A DNA stretch of 64,000 bases from the NCBI GenBank assembly GCA_018003015.1, contig JAGNEZ010000004.1, positions 146,512-210,511 of the forward strand. The letters are read 5' to 3'. Position numbers and translations under genes: made by a program. How positions within the stretch are numbered: position 1 is the stretch's first letter; the number at the start of each line of letters is the position of its first letter. The notes under the pieces are model-generated. The model searched no databases. It saw nothing but the letters and a program-made list of their open reading frames with translations, and was not told the origin of the DNA. This DNA comes from Phycisphaerae bacterium. GTDB lineage: Bacteria; Planctomycetota; Phycisphaerae; UBA1845; PWPN01. Shown in pieces: positions 8,412 to 17,170 of the stretch.

Positions 8412-9176
8412 TCAATCGATCACTTGCCTCAAGGCTTGCTCGAATGATGCCAGGGTACGATGCCAGTCGATCGCCTGACCGTGTTCCTGGTTGCAGAGCC
8501 TCAGGAGGGCCTCTCGTGCGTCGATGCACTGTTCGCAGACACAGGGGTGATGGCTGGTCTGCCCGTCCTGGAAGTGAATGGGAGAGATGAAGTTCACCAG
8601 TTCCTCGCGCATGGTGTCCTGTCCGCAGCCGGGGCAGGGCACGACGAGTCCCTCCGCGAATGCGAGACCCCGGAAGCACCGCTTGGCATTTCCTCGGGTT
8701 TGCGGGCAAGCGGCGCCCAGGCACGGACCCAGCCAGCCGTCCGCCCGCCCCTGGCCTGCGCACAACCCAAGACCCCGCCATGTGCTCGGCCCAAACCGGT
8801 TGTCCATCACCGCCGCCAGATCGTTCCAGGCCCCTGCCTGGGAATCGCCCTCAAGCAGTTCGCGGAGGAAACGGTTGTCGTAGCTGCAATAGTAGGCGGG
8901 GGCGTCGAACAGGTCGTGGTGAACCTCAAAGAACAGCCCCTCGATAACCAGGGCCTGGAAAGCGGGCCCCAGGTTACCGTAGGCCCGGCCGGCCACCGCC
9001 TCGGCGGCCTGGAGGATCTCGCTCGCCGGGAGCGGAGAGGGCCAGATGCCGCCAGGGTTCTCCTGGCACGCGGCCAAGGCCGCCTGGATCAGAGCCTGCC
9101 TGGCGCTCAGCGGATGGTCCCCCCTCGTCGGGGCGGTCGATTCAGTGCTAACGCGAGGAATCAAGGCTGTCTCCAT
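8412..9176 (-). CDS. Cys-rich hypothetical protein with CxxC motifs
   Basis: 254 residues, no signal peptide or membrane segment, so probably cytoplasmic. The C-terminal third has PCPGCGQ and PCVCEQC, a spacing that suggests a bound zinc ion, plus other Cys in GLCAG and LGAACP. The N-terminal half is acidic and aromatic (YYCSYDNRFLRELLEGD). AGGAGG lies 7 bases before ATG 9176, which strongly supports the start and shows that the long opposite-strand frame is a shadow. Function is not recognised. It lies downstream of the truncated kinase but with a 124-base gap on the far side. Confidence 0.75.
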   Translation of the reverse strand: METALIPRVSTESTAPTRGDHPLSARQALIQAALAACQENPGGIWPSPLPASEILQAAEAVAGRAYGNLGPAFQALVIEGLFFEVHHDLFDAPAYYCSYDNRFLRELLEGDSQAGAWNDLAAVMDNRFGPSTWRGLGLCAGQGRADGWLGPCLGAACPQTRGNAKRCFRGLAFAEGLVVPCPGCGQDTMREELVNFISPIHFQDGQTSHHPCVCEQCIDAREALLRLCNQEHGQAIDWHRTLASFEQALRQVID

Positions 9177-9300
9177 GGGATCGCCTCCTGGGTCTGCTCC
9201 ATTTCATTACGCGGAATTCTCCGTCTCAACACCTCACGAAGCCGTCTGGCCGACTCGAGAATGCACCCGGGTGAGAGGGAGGGGCGCATCGGCGATGCGG

Positions 9301-11589
9301 TCAGCTTCCGAAAGGCAGGCGGGCGGCGTCATCAGGCGGTTCAGCGGCTTCTTCGTCGATGGCGGTTGGTGGTTCGCAAGGCCGGCTGGTTGGCCGGGAC
9401 GAGGAAGGGGATGGCATGCTGGAGGCGGCCCTGGATCCGGGTGTCGGAGGCCGAACCGGTTCCATCAGGAGCCGCAGTCTGGCCGCTCCGTCCAACTGGA
9501 AGTACTCGATTTGGACCTGGTGAGGTCCCTCTGTCAGTTCGATCTCAATCCTCTTCACGGTGACTGCATGCGGTGTCCAATCATCGATGATCCGGCGACC
9601 GTCGATCGAGACGCGTACCCCATCGTCGGCGGCGGTCTCAACGAGATGGCGTCCGGCGGGCGTCGCGAGGGTCGCTGTCGCCACCATCCCGAATGATGTC
9701 AAAGGGAGGCCGGGAGCCGGCGTGTGCTTGTCCCAGTTGAAGTCGATGATCCTCCGTTGGCACCTGACGACGTCCGGTCCGTTCCGAGCGACGTTCCATC
9801 GATTGGTCATTTCCTGCAGGTCGTGGGTGGGGGGCCAGGAGAAGAAGCTGGTTTCCCAATCGGCGGTCACCGGTGATCGGCTGTGCCCCCGGGCCAGAAC
9901 ACGGTTCAGCGCTTCCCGCTGAATCGCCGGTGGCAGCGAGTGGTCGATCCGAATGGCCTCCGCGACTCGTTCCCAGTCGCCCAGTAGATTACGCAGCCCG
10001 GTGATCAGCCGGCTGGCGACTTCGATCTGGTCCTGATGCTGGCGTCGAGCCACGAGGACCTGCGGATACGGCACCGTGTCGCGGAAGACGATGAAGCGGT
10101 CCTGGCCCGCCGAAACCAGCATTCTGCCGTCGGGGCTGAACGCGGCGCTGGTCACGGTTGTTCGGTGCTCGTGGAAGGTCAAAATGTCATCGCCGGTTTC
10201 GGAATCGGACAGTCTGACGGTTCTGTCCGCTCCGGTGGACACGAACCGGTGCCCGTTCGGGCTGAAGGTTGACCAGAGCACCGGACCGTCCAGGATCATG
10301 GAGGCCACTGGAACGGGCTGGTTGTGCAGATCCCACAGGCGAAGACAACCGTCGGCACTGGAGGAGACCAGGTGACTGCCATCCGGGCTGAGGGCGATGT
10401 TGAGGATCTCAGCCTGGTGTGTGGAAAGCGTGTTGAGGCAAGCCCCCGTTCGGGTGTCCCAGATCCTCACCGTCATGTCGATGCCTGCGGACGCGCCCAG
10501 GCGACCGTCCGGGCTCGCGGCGACGGCCATGACCCAACCGTGGTGCCCCTGGCAGACGTGCACGCTGTCTTCGCAGGCGGCGCTGAGGTACTGCCATTCC
10601 CAGTCCCGCAAATCAGAAGGGGCCTCTCGGAGTCGACGTTTGCCGCTCCCGATCGCGCCGCCGCGGAGATCCAGCGATGCCAGGGTCATCTCTCGCACAT
10701 AGACGGCCCGCCGAAGCTGTCCGGCTTGTTTCTGGGTCTGCTGTTCAGCGAGGAGTGCCCGGTCCCGGGACCGGGACGCCAGCACGACGCCGGTGATCGA
10801 GCCGCCAAGCCCGAGGAGAAGGGCGAAAAGGACGACGCAGGCCACCTTGTTTCGCCGAATGAACTTCATTGCGTGGTAAGCGAAGCTGGGCGGAGCGGCG
10901 AGGGTCGACTCGTTTCGAAGGTAACGTTCGATGTCTGCCGCGAGCTGCTCCGCCGACACGTAGCGGTGACCAGGCTCCCTGCGCATGGCCTTCAGGATGA
11001 TGTTGTCCAGGTCACCTCTCAGCTGCCTCGCCAGCTGGTCGGGGCTTGCCCCCCTGACGCTGCTGATCGCCTTCGGCGTCAATTCGGTGAGCACGCCTCG
11101 CCGTCTGACCAGGACGCGCTTTCCGATGGCGTCACTCGGCCGCATCGGATCCTCGTCCGAACCGATGGCACGCTCGAGCTCCTGTTCTGAGCGATCGCCC
11201 GATTCTCGGGGCTGGTGACCGCTGAGCAACTCGTACAGGATGACGCCCAGCGCGTAGACATCGCTGGCCGTGGTGATGATCTCGCCGCGGACTTGCTCGG
11301 GGCTGGCGTATTCCAGGGTCATGAAGCGCTGGTCGGCGAGGGTGAGCTCCGGAGATCCTCCGTCTCGATGGGTCAGCTTGGCGATGCCGAAGTCGAGGAG
11401 CTTCGGGATGCCTCTGGTCGACACCTGGATGTTGGCCGGCTTGAGGTCTCGGTGCACGAGGGTGTTCTGATGCAGGAAATGCACGGCGGCGCAGACCTGC
11501 TGAAACAGTCTGAGGCGCTGAATCGTGGTGAGCCGGTGGTATTCGTCGCAAGCCTGACACGGGCTGAGAAGAGCGGGCATCGGGCCCAC
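9301..11589 (-). pseudogene. Ser/Thr kinase-WD40-PA14 protein lacking the kinase N-lobe
   Basis: 762 codons from GTG 11589 (ATG 11580 also possible). It opens inside a Hanks-type kinase: CDEYHRLTTIQRLRLFQQVC, then HRDLKPAN (from residue 46), DFG (66-68) and ASPEQV (95-100). The Gly-rich loop and the ATP-anchoring Lys are absent. Reading upstream in frame, a TGA occurs eight codons before the GTG, and only 92 bases separate the start from aroC, too few for the missing 90-odd residues. After the kinase come one membrane helix (about 250-271), about four WD40 repeats (346-530) and a PA14-like C-terminus (DDGVRVSIDGRRIIDDW). Tandem kinase-WD40 proteins are typical of planctomycetes. Either a decayed gene or an N-truncated pseudokinase. 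Confidence 0.8.
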
Positions 11590-11681
11590 AGGTATTCTAC
11601 CGGCCGAGAGTCATACCGCCAGAGCAGTCCTGCAGGGACGTGCCTGGGGGGCGGGCAGATCGTGATCCGGCCCGCGGCCGC

Positions 11682-12845
11682 CTAGCTTCTCGCGGCCAGA
11701 GCCACGGCCGCATCGAGGTAGTGTTTGAGCGAAGCCCGGACTTCGTTCATCGTGTCGCCGGCGAATTTCTCGAGAAAGGCCCTGGCAATCTCGAAGGCCA
11801 CGACATTCTCCGCGACGACGCTGGCGGCCGAGACCGCACAGACATCGCTTCGTTCGTAGTCGCTGCGTTCGGATCTGAGGGTGGCGAGATTGACGCTGTC
11901 CAGGCCGCGGAGCAGCGTGGCAATGGGTTTCATCGCCCCGCGGACGACGACCGTCTGGCCGTTGGTCATCCCTCCCTCCACGCCGCCGGCATTATTGCTG
12001 CGGCGGGTGAAGCCCAGGCAAGGGGTGTTCCGGAAGGCGGGGTCGAAGTCGATTCCGTCGTGGACCTCGCTGCCGGGTCGGGAGGCGACGCCGAACCCCA
12101 GGCCGATCTCGGCCCCCTTGAACGCCTGAATCGAGCCCATCGCCTGCAGGAGGCGGCCGTCCAGCTTGTCCTGCCAGCGCATGCAGCTGCCCAGGCCGGG
12201 CGGGCAGCCGAAAACGCGGACCTCGACGAGACCGCCGATGGTGTCCTTATCCTCCTTGGCCTTGCGAACGGCGGCGGTCATCGATGCGACGGCCGCCGGG
12301 TCTGGGGTATAGAGGTCGTTAGCGTCTCGGGCATCTATGAGCTGGTCCGGGGACAGGTCGGCAGGGACCCGGGCCTCGGCCGGGCCGATTCGAGTGACGA
12401 AGCCGATGCAGCGGATGCCGAACGGCTGGAGCACGCTTCGGGCGATGGCTCCGGCGGCCACGCGGGCGGCGGTTTCACGGGCCGATGCCCGCTCCAGCGT
12501 CTCGCGGCAGTCGGTGGTGAGCCACTTGAGGCTGCCGGCCAGATCGGCGTGGCCAGGGCGGGGGCGATGGATCTCCGGGGCCTCGTCGATCCGCCAGTCC
12601 CGATTGGGGATCTGGATGGCGAGGGGAGAGCCGATGGTCCTGCCTCGCCGCACGCCGGACAGGATGTGGATTTCGTCCTTTTCGATGCGCTGCCGGGCGC
12701 CGCGGCCGTAGCCGCCTTGTCGGCGGGCCAGCTCATGGTTGGCCGCGGCGATGTCCAGCTCGACACCGGCGGGCAGCCCCTCAATCAGGGCGATGAGGGC
12801 CTGGCCATGGGATTCACCGGCAGTTCGGTACTCGAGTGTGCTCAT
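11682..12845 (-). CDS. aroC: Chorismate synthase
   Basis: 387 residues. Converts EPSP to chorismate with reduced FMN, last common step of aromatic amino-acid synthesis. The family start TAGESHG (8-14) is followed by RRQGGYGRG, then TIGSPLAIQI.NRDW and GGVEGGMTNGQ, all characteristic. ATG 12845 gives the usual N-terminus (MSTLEYRTAGESHG); in-frame ATGs at 12854 and 12896 would add up to 17 unconserved residues. No strong ribosome site precedes any of them. It is transcribed away from the riboswitch region, so the roughly 150 bases to its right probably hold divergent promoters. Confidence 0.96.
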   Translation of the reverse strand: MSTLEYRTAGESHGQALIALIEGLPAGVELDIAAANHELARRQGGYGRGARQRIEKDEIHILSGVRRGRTIGSPLAIQIPNRDWRIDEAPEIHRPRPGHADLAGSLKWLTTDCRETLERASARETAARVAAGAIARSVLQPFGIRCIGFVTRIGPAEARVPADLSPDQLIDARDANDLYTPDPAAVASMTAAVRKAKEDKDTIGGLVEVRVFGCPPGLGSCMRWQDKLDGRLLQAMGSIQAFKGAEIGLGFGVASRPGSEVHDGIDFDPAFRNTPCLGFTRRSNNAGGVEGGMTNGQTVVVRGAMKPIATLLRGLDSVNLATLRSERSDYERSDVCAVSAASVVAENVVAFEIARAFLEKFAGDTMNEVRASLKHYLDAAVALAARS

Positions 12846-13001
12846 GGCGTGCATTCTAGTCAGCTCGGCTTCCGCTCGCCATGAACGGTGTTCCATTGGT
12901 TCGCCCTCTGGCGGATAGTCATGTGTCTATGGGCGGGGGGCTTGCATCCGGCCGAAGGGATGGTATGATACCGCCGGACAAGTGAAGAGTTGCACGATTG
13001 C
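12846..13001. other. Divergent intergenic region between aroC and the B12 riboswitch
   Basis: No gene is supported here. It must hold the promoter of the rightward riboswitch transcript and possibly that of aroC. A TATGAT at 12964-12969 could be a -10 element for the rightward transcript, which would start just before the riboswitch. I could not match a convincing -35 box, so the assignment is tentative. Confidence 0.3.
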
Positions 13002-13218
13002 AGGTTCCCGCAAGGGATGAACAGGGAAGGGTGGTGAGAATCCACCGCGGACCCGCCGCTGTAATCGGATTGAGTCGGCCACGAAGTGCCATTGTTCGCA
13101 AAGGAGTGGGCCGGGCCTGATCGCAGGCCGGTGCCCCGCTCTTCGCGAGTGAGAAGGCGTGACTGATGGTGAGGAGCCGTTCGGGTCCTCACGTCCGTAA
13201 GCCAGAAGACCTGCCTGT
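13002..13218 (+). promoter_or_regulatory. Cobalamin (B12) riboswitch
   Basis: The core elements of the cobalamin aptamer (Rfam RF00174 type) appear in order: AGGTTCCCGCAAGGGATGAA, then GGGAAGGGTGGTGAGAATCC, ACCGCGGACCCGCCGCTGTA (the B12 box region), GGCCACGAAGTGCC, and the 3' closing GCCAGAAGACCTGCC at 13201-13215. It lies in the leader of the exported-protein operon that begins at 13410 and is followed by an intrinsic terminator. Family knowledge: adenosylcobalamin binding normally turns such genes off. The match is to consensus by eye; the exact ends are approximate. Confidence 0.93.
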
Positions 13219-13332
13219 GAGCGTGTTTTGTCTCGTCATGTGCCTCGGGCTGTGGGCACTGGACGATTGACCGGTTTCCCGCCGGCGGCCGACGGCCGCT
13301 CATGGAAGCCGGCTCCTTCGGTGGAGAAATCG

Positions 13333-13371
13333 ACCCAGTACTCGCTGACGCGGGCACTGGGTTTCTTTTTT
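13333..13371 (+). terminator. Intrinsic terminator of the B12 riboswitch leader
   Basis: ACCCAGT (13333-13339) pairs with ACTGGGT (13356-13362), with an inner CGC/GCG pairing (43-45 with 50-52 of 133xx), and runs straight into TTTCTTTTTT (13362-13371). It sits about 115 bases after the aptamer and 39 bases before the first gene, the layout of a transcription-attenuation riboswitch. The palindrome GCGGCCGACGGCCGC upstream (about 13282-13296) could take part in the alternative fold. Confidence 0.82.
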
Positions 13372-13409
13372 GGCGGCTCGCGGTCAGTCGCCGGAAGGAG
13401 TCGGTTCGC

Positions 13410-13976
13410 ATGCGAGGATCCTCTCGTTGCCCCTGGTTGATGCTGGTTGTCCTGTCGGGGTTTCCGCTCGGCGGGCCATGGGCCCGGACCACGGCGGGTG
13501 ATGTGGTGGGCGGGGTGGCTTTTCTGCCCGAGTACTGGGCCGGGGCCGGGTTGAACGAGGCCGTTCTGGTGGTCGATTTCAAGGCCACGGGCGGGAGGGC
13601 TTACACGTTCGGCTACCGCTGGGATGGCCCTGCCACCGGGTATGACATGATCACTGCCGTGGCCGCCGCTGGCGACCTGGACTTCGCCGCCGACTACTGG
13701 CCGGGGCTGGGTTACGCCGTCGACAACATCACCTACCGGGCCGAGGCTGGCGATGCGGGTCTGTATTGGGCTTACTGGCTTGGCACAGGCGACGGTGGCC
13801 AGATCGCGTGGTCGGAGGCGGCCACCGGGATGTCCGGTCGAACGCTGGCCAGCGGCGATTTCGATGGCTGGTACAACGGCTTTGACAACACCCGCCCGCG
13901 GCTGCCGGAGCCGGCCACGGCCCTGTTGCTGGGCGCGGCGTGCGTACTCCTGCGGCTGCGGGCGCGGCGATCGTGA
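13410..13976 (+). CDS. B12-riboswitch-controlled exported protein with PEP-CTERM-like tail
   Basis: 188 residues: N-terminal signal peptide (hydrophobic core LMLVVLSGFPLGG), a soluble domain rich in Trp, Tyr and Gly, and a C-terminal sorting tail (residues 166-188) of Pro-Glu-Pro, hydrophobic helix and Arg-rich end, matching PEP-CTERM. The domain has YWAYWLGTGDGG and later ASGDFDGWYNGF, which recall secreted proteins near B12-uptake genes in other phyla; that link is from memory and tentative. AAGGAG lies 9 bases before ATG 13410; earlier in-frame starts fall before or inside the terminator and are rejected. First gene after the riboswitch, so presumably made when B12 is scarce. Confidence 0.85.
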   Translation: MRGSSRCPWLMLVVLSGFPLGGPWARTTAGDVVGGVAFLPEYWAGAGLNEAVLVVDFKATGGRAYTFGYRWDGPATGYDMITAVAAAGDLDFAADYWPGLGYAVDNITYRAEAGDAGLYWAYWLGTGDGGQIAWSEAATGMSGRTLASGDFDGWYNGFDNTRPRLPEPATALLLGAACVLLRLRARRS

Positions 13977-14041
13977 CCCGGGGACGGGGTAGAACGTCGG
14001 CGATTCCCCTGCCCTCTCGAGGTGGGGTACAGGAGGCAGCG

Positions 14042-15190
14042 ATGACCGGCAGGCAGGTTCATGCGAGCGGGCGGCGGAAGCGGTGTCGGGCCGTTCGGAC
14101 CGCAGTGTTCACCGCACTGCTGCTTGCGGCGGACGCGAGCCGGGTGGCGGGCGCCGGCGACCGGCCGGAAGACTATGCGGTGGAGGTGGTCGAGTATGTC
14201 GAGGGGACGGGCGTCCCCAAGGATTGGCTGGTGGGGATCAGGTTCAATAACCAGGTAGAGGTCGAAAGACCACTTCCACCTCTGAGAAGGCCCACAGTCG
14301 ACACCACCGGCGATGGCTTCAATACCGGCTCGCCCAGTCAGGCCGTGCCGGTGGTGCCGGTCAATCCGCCTCTGCGGTACTACGAGCTTGTTTCGGTCGG
14401 TGAGGGCGGGCGGCTGATCCTCAAGCTGGGGCGGCCGGCCACCGACAACCCCGCGAATCCGTACGGGATCGATTTCATCGTCTTCGGGAATACCTTCGCC
14501 GTCATCGGCGGCACGACACCCTGGCGGAATGGCGACCCAAACCTGACGACACTGGGGACGGTGATGCTCTCTCGCGAGCCGGGTAAGGTCTCCGTAAGCA
14601 GGACCGGGCCCCCTGAGGCGTACGACTGGCACACGTTCGAAAACGGCCCGTACGCCGACGATTTCGCGCCAACGCTCGGGCGTCGATACGATCCCGCCGC
14701 TCCGGACCCTTCGCTGGGAGTGTGGAACCTGTGGTGGGGGCAGCCGACGGATCCGCGCGTGCCGCTCAAGCCCGCCTTAACGGCGACCCGAATCTCCGGG
14801 CGAACGGTTGCCCAGGCAGCCCGGTTGTACGGGGTGTCGGCCGGCGGCGTCGGCTTCGACCTGGCGGCGGTCGGGCTCGACTCGGCGCTGTACGTGAAGA
14901 TCGAGAATCCGATCGGCAGCGGCCTCTCGCCGGATATCGATGCGGTGGCGATCGTGGACGCGGCCGCCGCCCAGGCGGATCCCGATCTGGATGGTGATCT
15001 GGACGTGGATGAGGATGACCTTGTGGTGTTCCGGGCCTGCGTGACCGGCGCGGCCATGGGGCCGCCCTCCGCCCCCTGCCGTCAAGCGGACCTGGACGGC
15101 GACAGCGACGTGGATCAATCCGACTTCGGCTTGCTGCAGCGCTGCAGGGGCGGGCCGGACGAGCTGGTCTTTCCCGATTGCGTGAGGTGA
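14042..15190 (+). CDS. Exported protein with dockerin-like calcium motifs, B12-regulated operon
   Basis: 382 residues with an Arg-rich signal peptide (about 1-39). The middle shows GGRLILKLGRPATDNPANPY then GIDFIVFGNTF, and a 'DWHTFENGP' stretch. This block resembles beta-sandwich cell-surface proteins of the type 'Gly-rich strand, DFxVFxN, then EP.VSVS'. Near the C-terminus two calcium-loop repeats, DLDGDLDVDEDDL and DLDGDSDVDQSDF, form a dockerin-like pair with Cys beside each. AGGAGG is 5 bases before ATG 14042, so the start is well supported. It lies 65 bases after the PEP-CTERM gene and 13 before the pseudopilin gene, so the three are probably one transcript under the B12 riboswitch. Confidence 0.85.
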   Translation: MTGRQVHASGRRKRCRAVRTAVFTALLLAADASRVAGAGDRPEDYAVEVVEYVEGTGVPKDWLVGIRFNNQVEVERPLPPLRRPTVDTTGDGFNTGSPSQAVPVVPVNPPLRYYELVSVGEGGRLILKLGRPATDNPANPYGIDFIVFGNTFAVIGGTTPWRNGDPNLTTLGTVMLSREPGKVSVSRTGPPEAYDWHTFENGPYADDFAPTLGRRYDPAAPDPSLGVWNLWWGQPTDPRVPLKPALTATRISGRTVAQAARLYGVSAGGVGFDLAAVGLDSALYVKIENPIGSGLSPDIDAVAIVDAAAAQADPDLDGDLDVDEDDLVVFRACVTGAAMGPPSAPCRQADLDGDSDVDQSDFGLLQRCRGGPDELVFPDCVR

Positions 15191-15203
15191 ACGAGGGTAA
15201 CGG

Positions 15204-16028
15204 ATGATGCTCCTAACTGGCGACAGAACAGAATCGGACCAAGCTGCTCGGCGGCGGGCCATCGGCGGAAGGGGCGGCCTTCAGGCCGATCGGCCAGGTT
15301 TCACGCTGATCGAAGTGCTGGTGGTCGTGGCCGTGGTCGCCCTGCTGGTCGCGATTCTCCTGCCCGCGCTGGCCCGAGCCCGCGGGCAGGCCCGAGGGGT
15401 GACCTGCCTGAGCAACCTGCGCCAGATGGCCGTGGCCGCCCACACCTACACGCAATCGCACAAGGACCGTTACCCGATCGCCTACGCCTTCTCCATGCAC
15501 GAATCCACTTTCACCTCGTACGCGTGGGATTTCACCAGCACCAGGGATTGGAGTGGAGGCGGGAGCCGAGTGGTGGCGGGCTTGCTGTGGCAGGGGGGAG
15601 CGGACAAGGATGTGCAGCAGTGCCCGTCCTTCCGCGGGACCTCGAATTGGCAGCAGGATCCCCGGACGGGGTACAACTACAATACGAGCTACATCGGGCA
15701 CGGCACAGCCGAGTCCATCGTCGAACCGGCTCGCGCCGGCGATGTGCGAATGCCGTTTCGCTGCGCCCTGTTTGGTGACGGTGAGTATGCCGATGGGGCC
15801 AACAAGTTCATGCGCGCTCCATGGAAGAACCCTGGCGATGACAGCTTCACCGGGCGGTATTCGGGTACGCAGGGTTTCCGGCACGCCGAGCGGACAAACG
15901 TCGCCTTCTGCGACGGCCACGCCGAGCCCCGCGCACAGCGGTTCAACGATACCTACGCCGCCGACCAGGCGATGATTGCGCCGGGAACGGGTTTTCTGTC
16001 CAAGGACAACGGCGCCTACGGGGGGTGA
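15204..16028 (+). CDS. Pseudopilin-like protein with H-X9-DG motif
   Basis: 274 residues. A class III signal sequence GFTLIE (32-37) with a following helix (VLVVVAVVALLVAILLPALA) is the type IV pilin/type II secretion cleavage-methylation site, so a prepilin peptidase should cut after Gly32. The C-terminal HAERTNVAFCDGH carries the H-X9-DG motif typical of the very numerous planctomycete and Lentisphaerae pseudopilins. Start ATG 15204 has GAGGG upstream; ATG 15207 is equivalent. It lies 13 bases after the dockerin-like gene and is probably co-transcribed under the B12 riboswitch. Its job in that operon is not known. Confidence 0.88.
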   Translation: MMLLTGDRTESDQAARRRAIGGRGGLQADRPGFTLIEVLVVVAVVALLVAILLPALARARGQARGVTCLSNLRQMAVAAHTYTQSHKDRYPIAYAFSMHESTFTSYAWDFTSTRDWSGGGSRVVAGLLWQGGADKDVQQCPSFRGTSNWQQDPRTGYNYNTSYIGHGTAESIVEPARAGDVRMPFRCALFGDGEYADGANKFMRAPWKNPGDDSFTGRYSGTQGFRHAERTNVAFCDGHAEPRAQRFNDTYAADQAMIAPGTGFLSKDNGAYGG

Positions 16029-16112
16029 CAGGGTGCGCGGCCCAGGTCCTGGAGTTCGATTCCTGCGACCGCCGGTCTTTGACCGACAGGCGAAAGCGCT
16101 CGAGAGAGTCCC

Positions 16113-17138
16113 ATGAAGAAAGAGGATCATCAAGAGGTCCAGCGGATCGTGGCCATGCGGGCCGTGCGGAAGGCCTGCCAGCTCTGCCAGTCGGTTCGTG
16201 ACACTCTGGTGTCCGCCGAGACGTTAGCCAAGAAGGACAAGTCGCCCGTCACGGTGGCGGATTTCGGAGCCCAGGCGATCCTCATTGGCGAACTGGCCCG
16301 GGCGTATCCGGACGTGCTCGTGGTCGGGGAGGAGGATGCCAGCGCACTCCGCGATCCGACTAACGCGGCGATCAAGGATCGCGTCGTCGAGCAGGTGCGG
16401 AGGGTAGATTCCTCACTGGACGAACCACGGATCCTCGAGGCCATCGATCGCGGGGCCCATGACGGCGGCTCCGGCGGGCGGTTCTGGACGCTCGACCCGA
16501 TCGACGGGACCAAGGGTTTCCTTCGCGGAGACCAGTATGCCATCGCCCTGGCGTTGATCGAGGAGGGCCAGGTGACCCTGGGCGTGCTCGGCTGTCCGAA
16601 CCTGCCCTGGTTGGAGGGTGGCCCGGGGCCGACGACCGGGGAAGGGCAGGCCTGCAGACGGGGCTGTGTGTTCGTCGCCAGCCGGGATCGAGGAGCGTTC
16701 CTCTACCCGCTTCAAGGCGGTGAGGGGACTCAGGTTCGCGTGACCGACGTGACCGATCCCGCCCGGGCGTCCTTCTGCGAATCGGTCGAATCCGGCCATT
16801 CCTCCCACGGCGACGCCGCCCGGATCGCCACACTGCTGGGCGTCACCGCTCCGCCGTTTCGCATCGACAGCCAATGCAAGTACGCCGCCGTGGCCCGCGG
16901 CGACGCGTCCATCTACCTGCGATTGCCGATGTCCGAGGGTTATAGGGAGAAGATCTGGGACCATGCCGCCGGGTGGATTGTGGTTCAGGAGGCGGGCGGC
17001 GAAGTGAGCGACGTTCGCGGTCGTCCGCTGGACTTTGCCGCCGGACGGACGTTGAGCAGGAACCAAGGGGTGGTGGCCACGAACGGCCGACTGCACGACC
17101 GGGTCATCGCGGCCGTCAGGGAGACGCTCCGGATCTGA
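16113..17138 (+). CDS. 3'(2'),5'-bisphosphate nucleotidase / inositol-monophosphatase family (CysQ/Hal2-like)
   Basis: 341 residues of the Mg2+-dependent, lithium-sensitive phosphatase fold. Metal ligands are seen in VVGEED (near residue 70), DPIDGTKGFLRGDQYAIAL (near 128-146) and, late, IWDHAAGWIVVQEAGG. DPIDGTKGF followed by RGDQYA is the signature of the Hal2/plant SAL1-like branch that hydrolyses 3'-phosphoadenosine 5'-phosphate, rather than the inositol branch (DPLDGT.NF). It may therefore recycle PAP from sulfate assimilation or sulfotransfer. It lies 84 bases after the pseudopilin gene, so membership of the B12 operon is possible but unproven. Confidence 0.88.
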   Translation: MKKEDHQEVQRIVAMRAVRKACQLCQSVRDTLVSAETLAKKDKSPVTVADFGAQAILIGELARAYPDVLVVGEEDASALRDPTNAAIKDRVVEQVRRVDSSLDEPRILEAIDRGAHDGGSGGRFWTLDPIDGTKGFLRGDQYAIALALIEEGQVTLGVLGCPNLPWLEGGPGPTTGEGQACRRGCVFVASRDRGAFLYPLQGGEGTQVRVTDVTDPARASFCESVESGHSSHGDAARIATLLGVTAPPFRIDSQCKYAAVARGDASIYLRLPMSEGYREKIWDHAAGWIVVQEAGGEVSDVRGRPLDFAAGRTLSRNQGVVATNGRLHDRVIAAVRETLRI

Positions 17139-17170
17139 GCGGGCTGCGGGCCGAACGCGGCAGGCTGAGG

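Noticed and set aside
8460..9563. 367-codon open frame on the + strand
   Set aside because: The minus-strand gene at 8412-9176 has AGGAGG 7 bases before its ATG and CxxC motifs; the + frame has neither.
13302..13409. Longer N-terminus for the PEP-CTERM protein
   Set aside because: It would begin before the intrinsic terminator at 13333-13371 and lacks a ribosome site; ATG 13410 has AAGGAG upstream.
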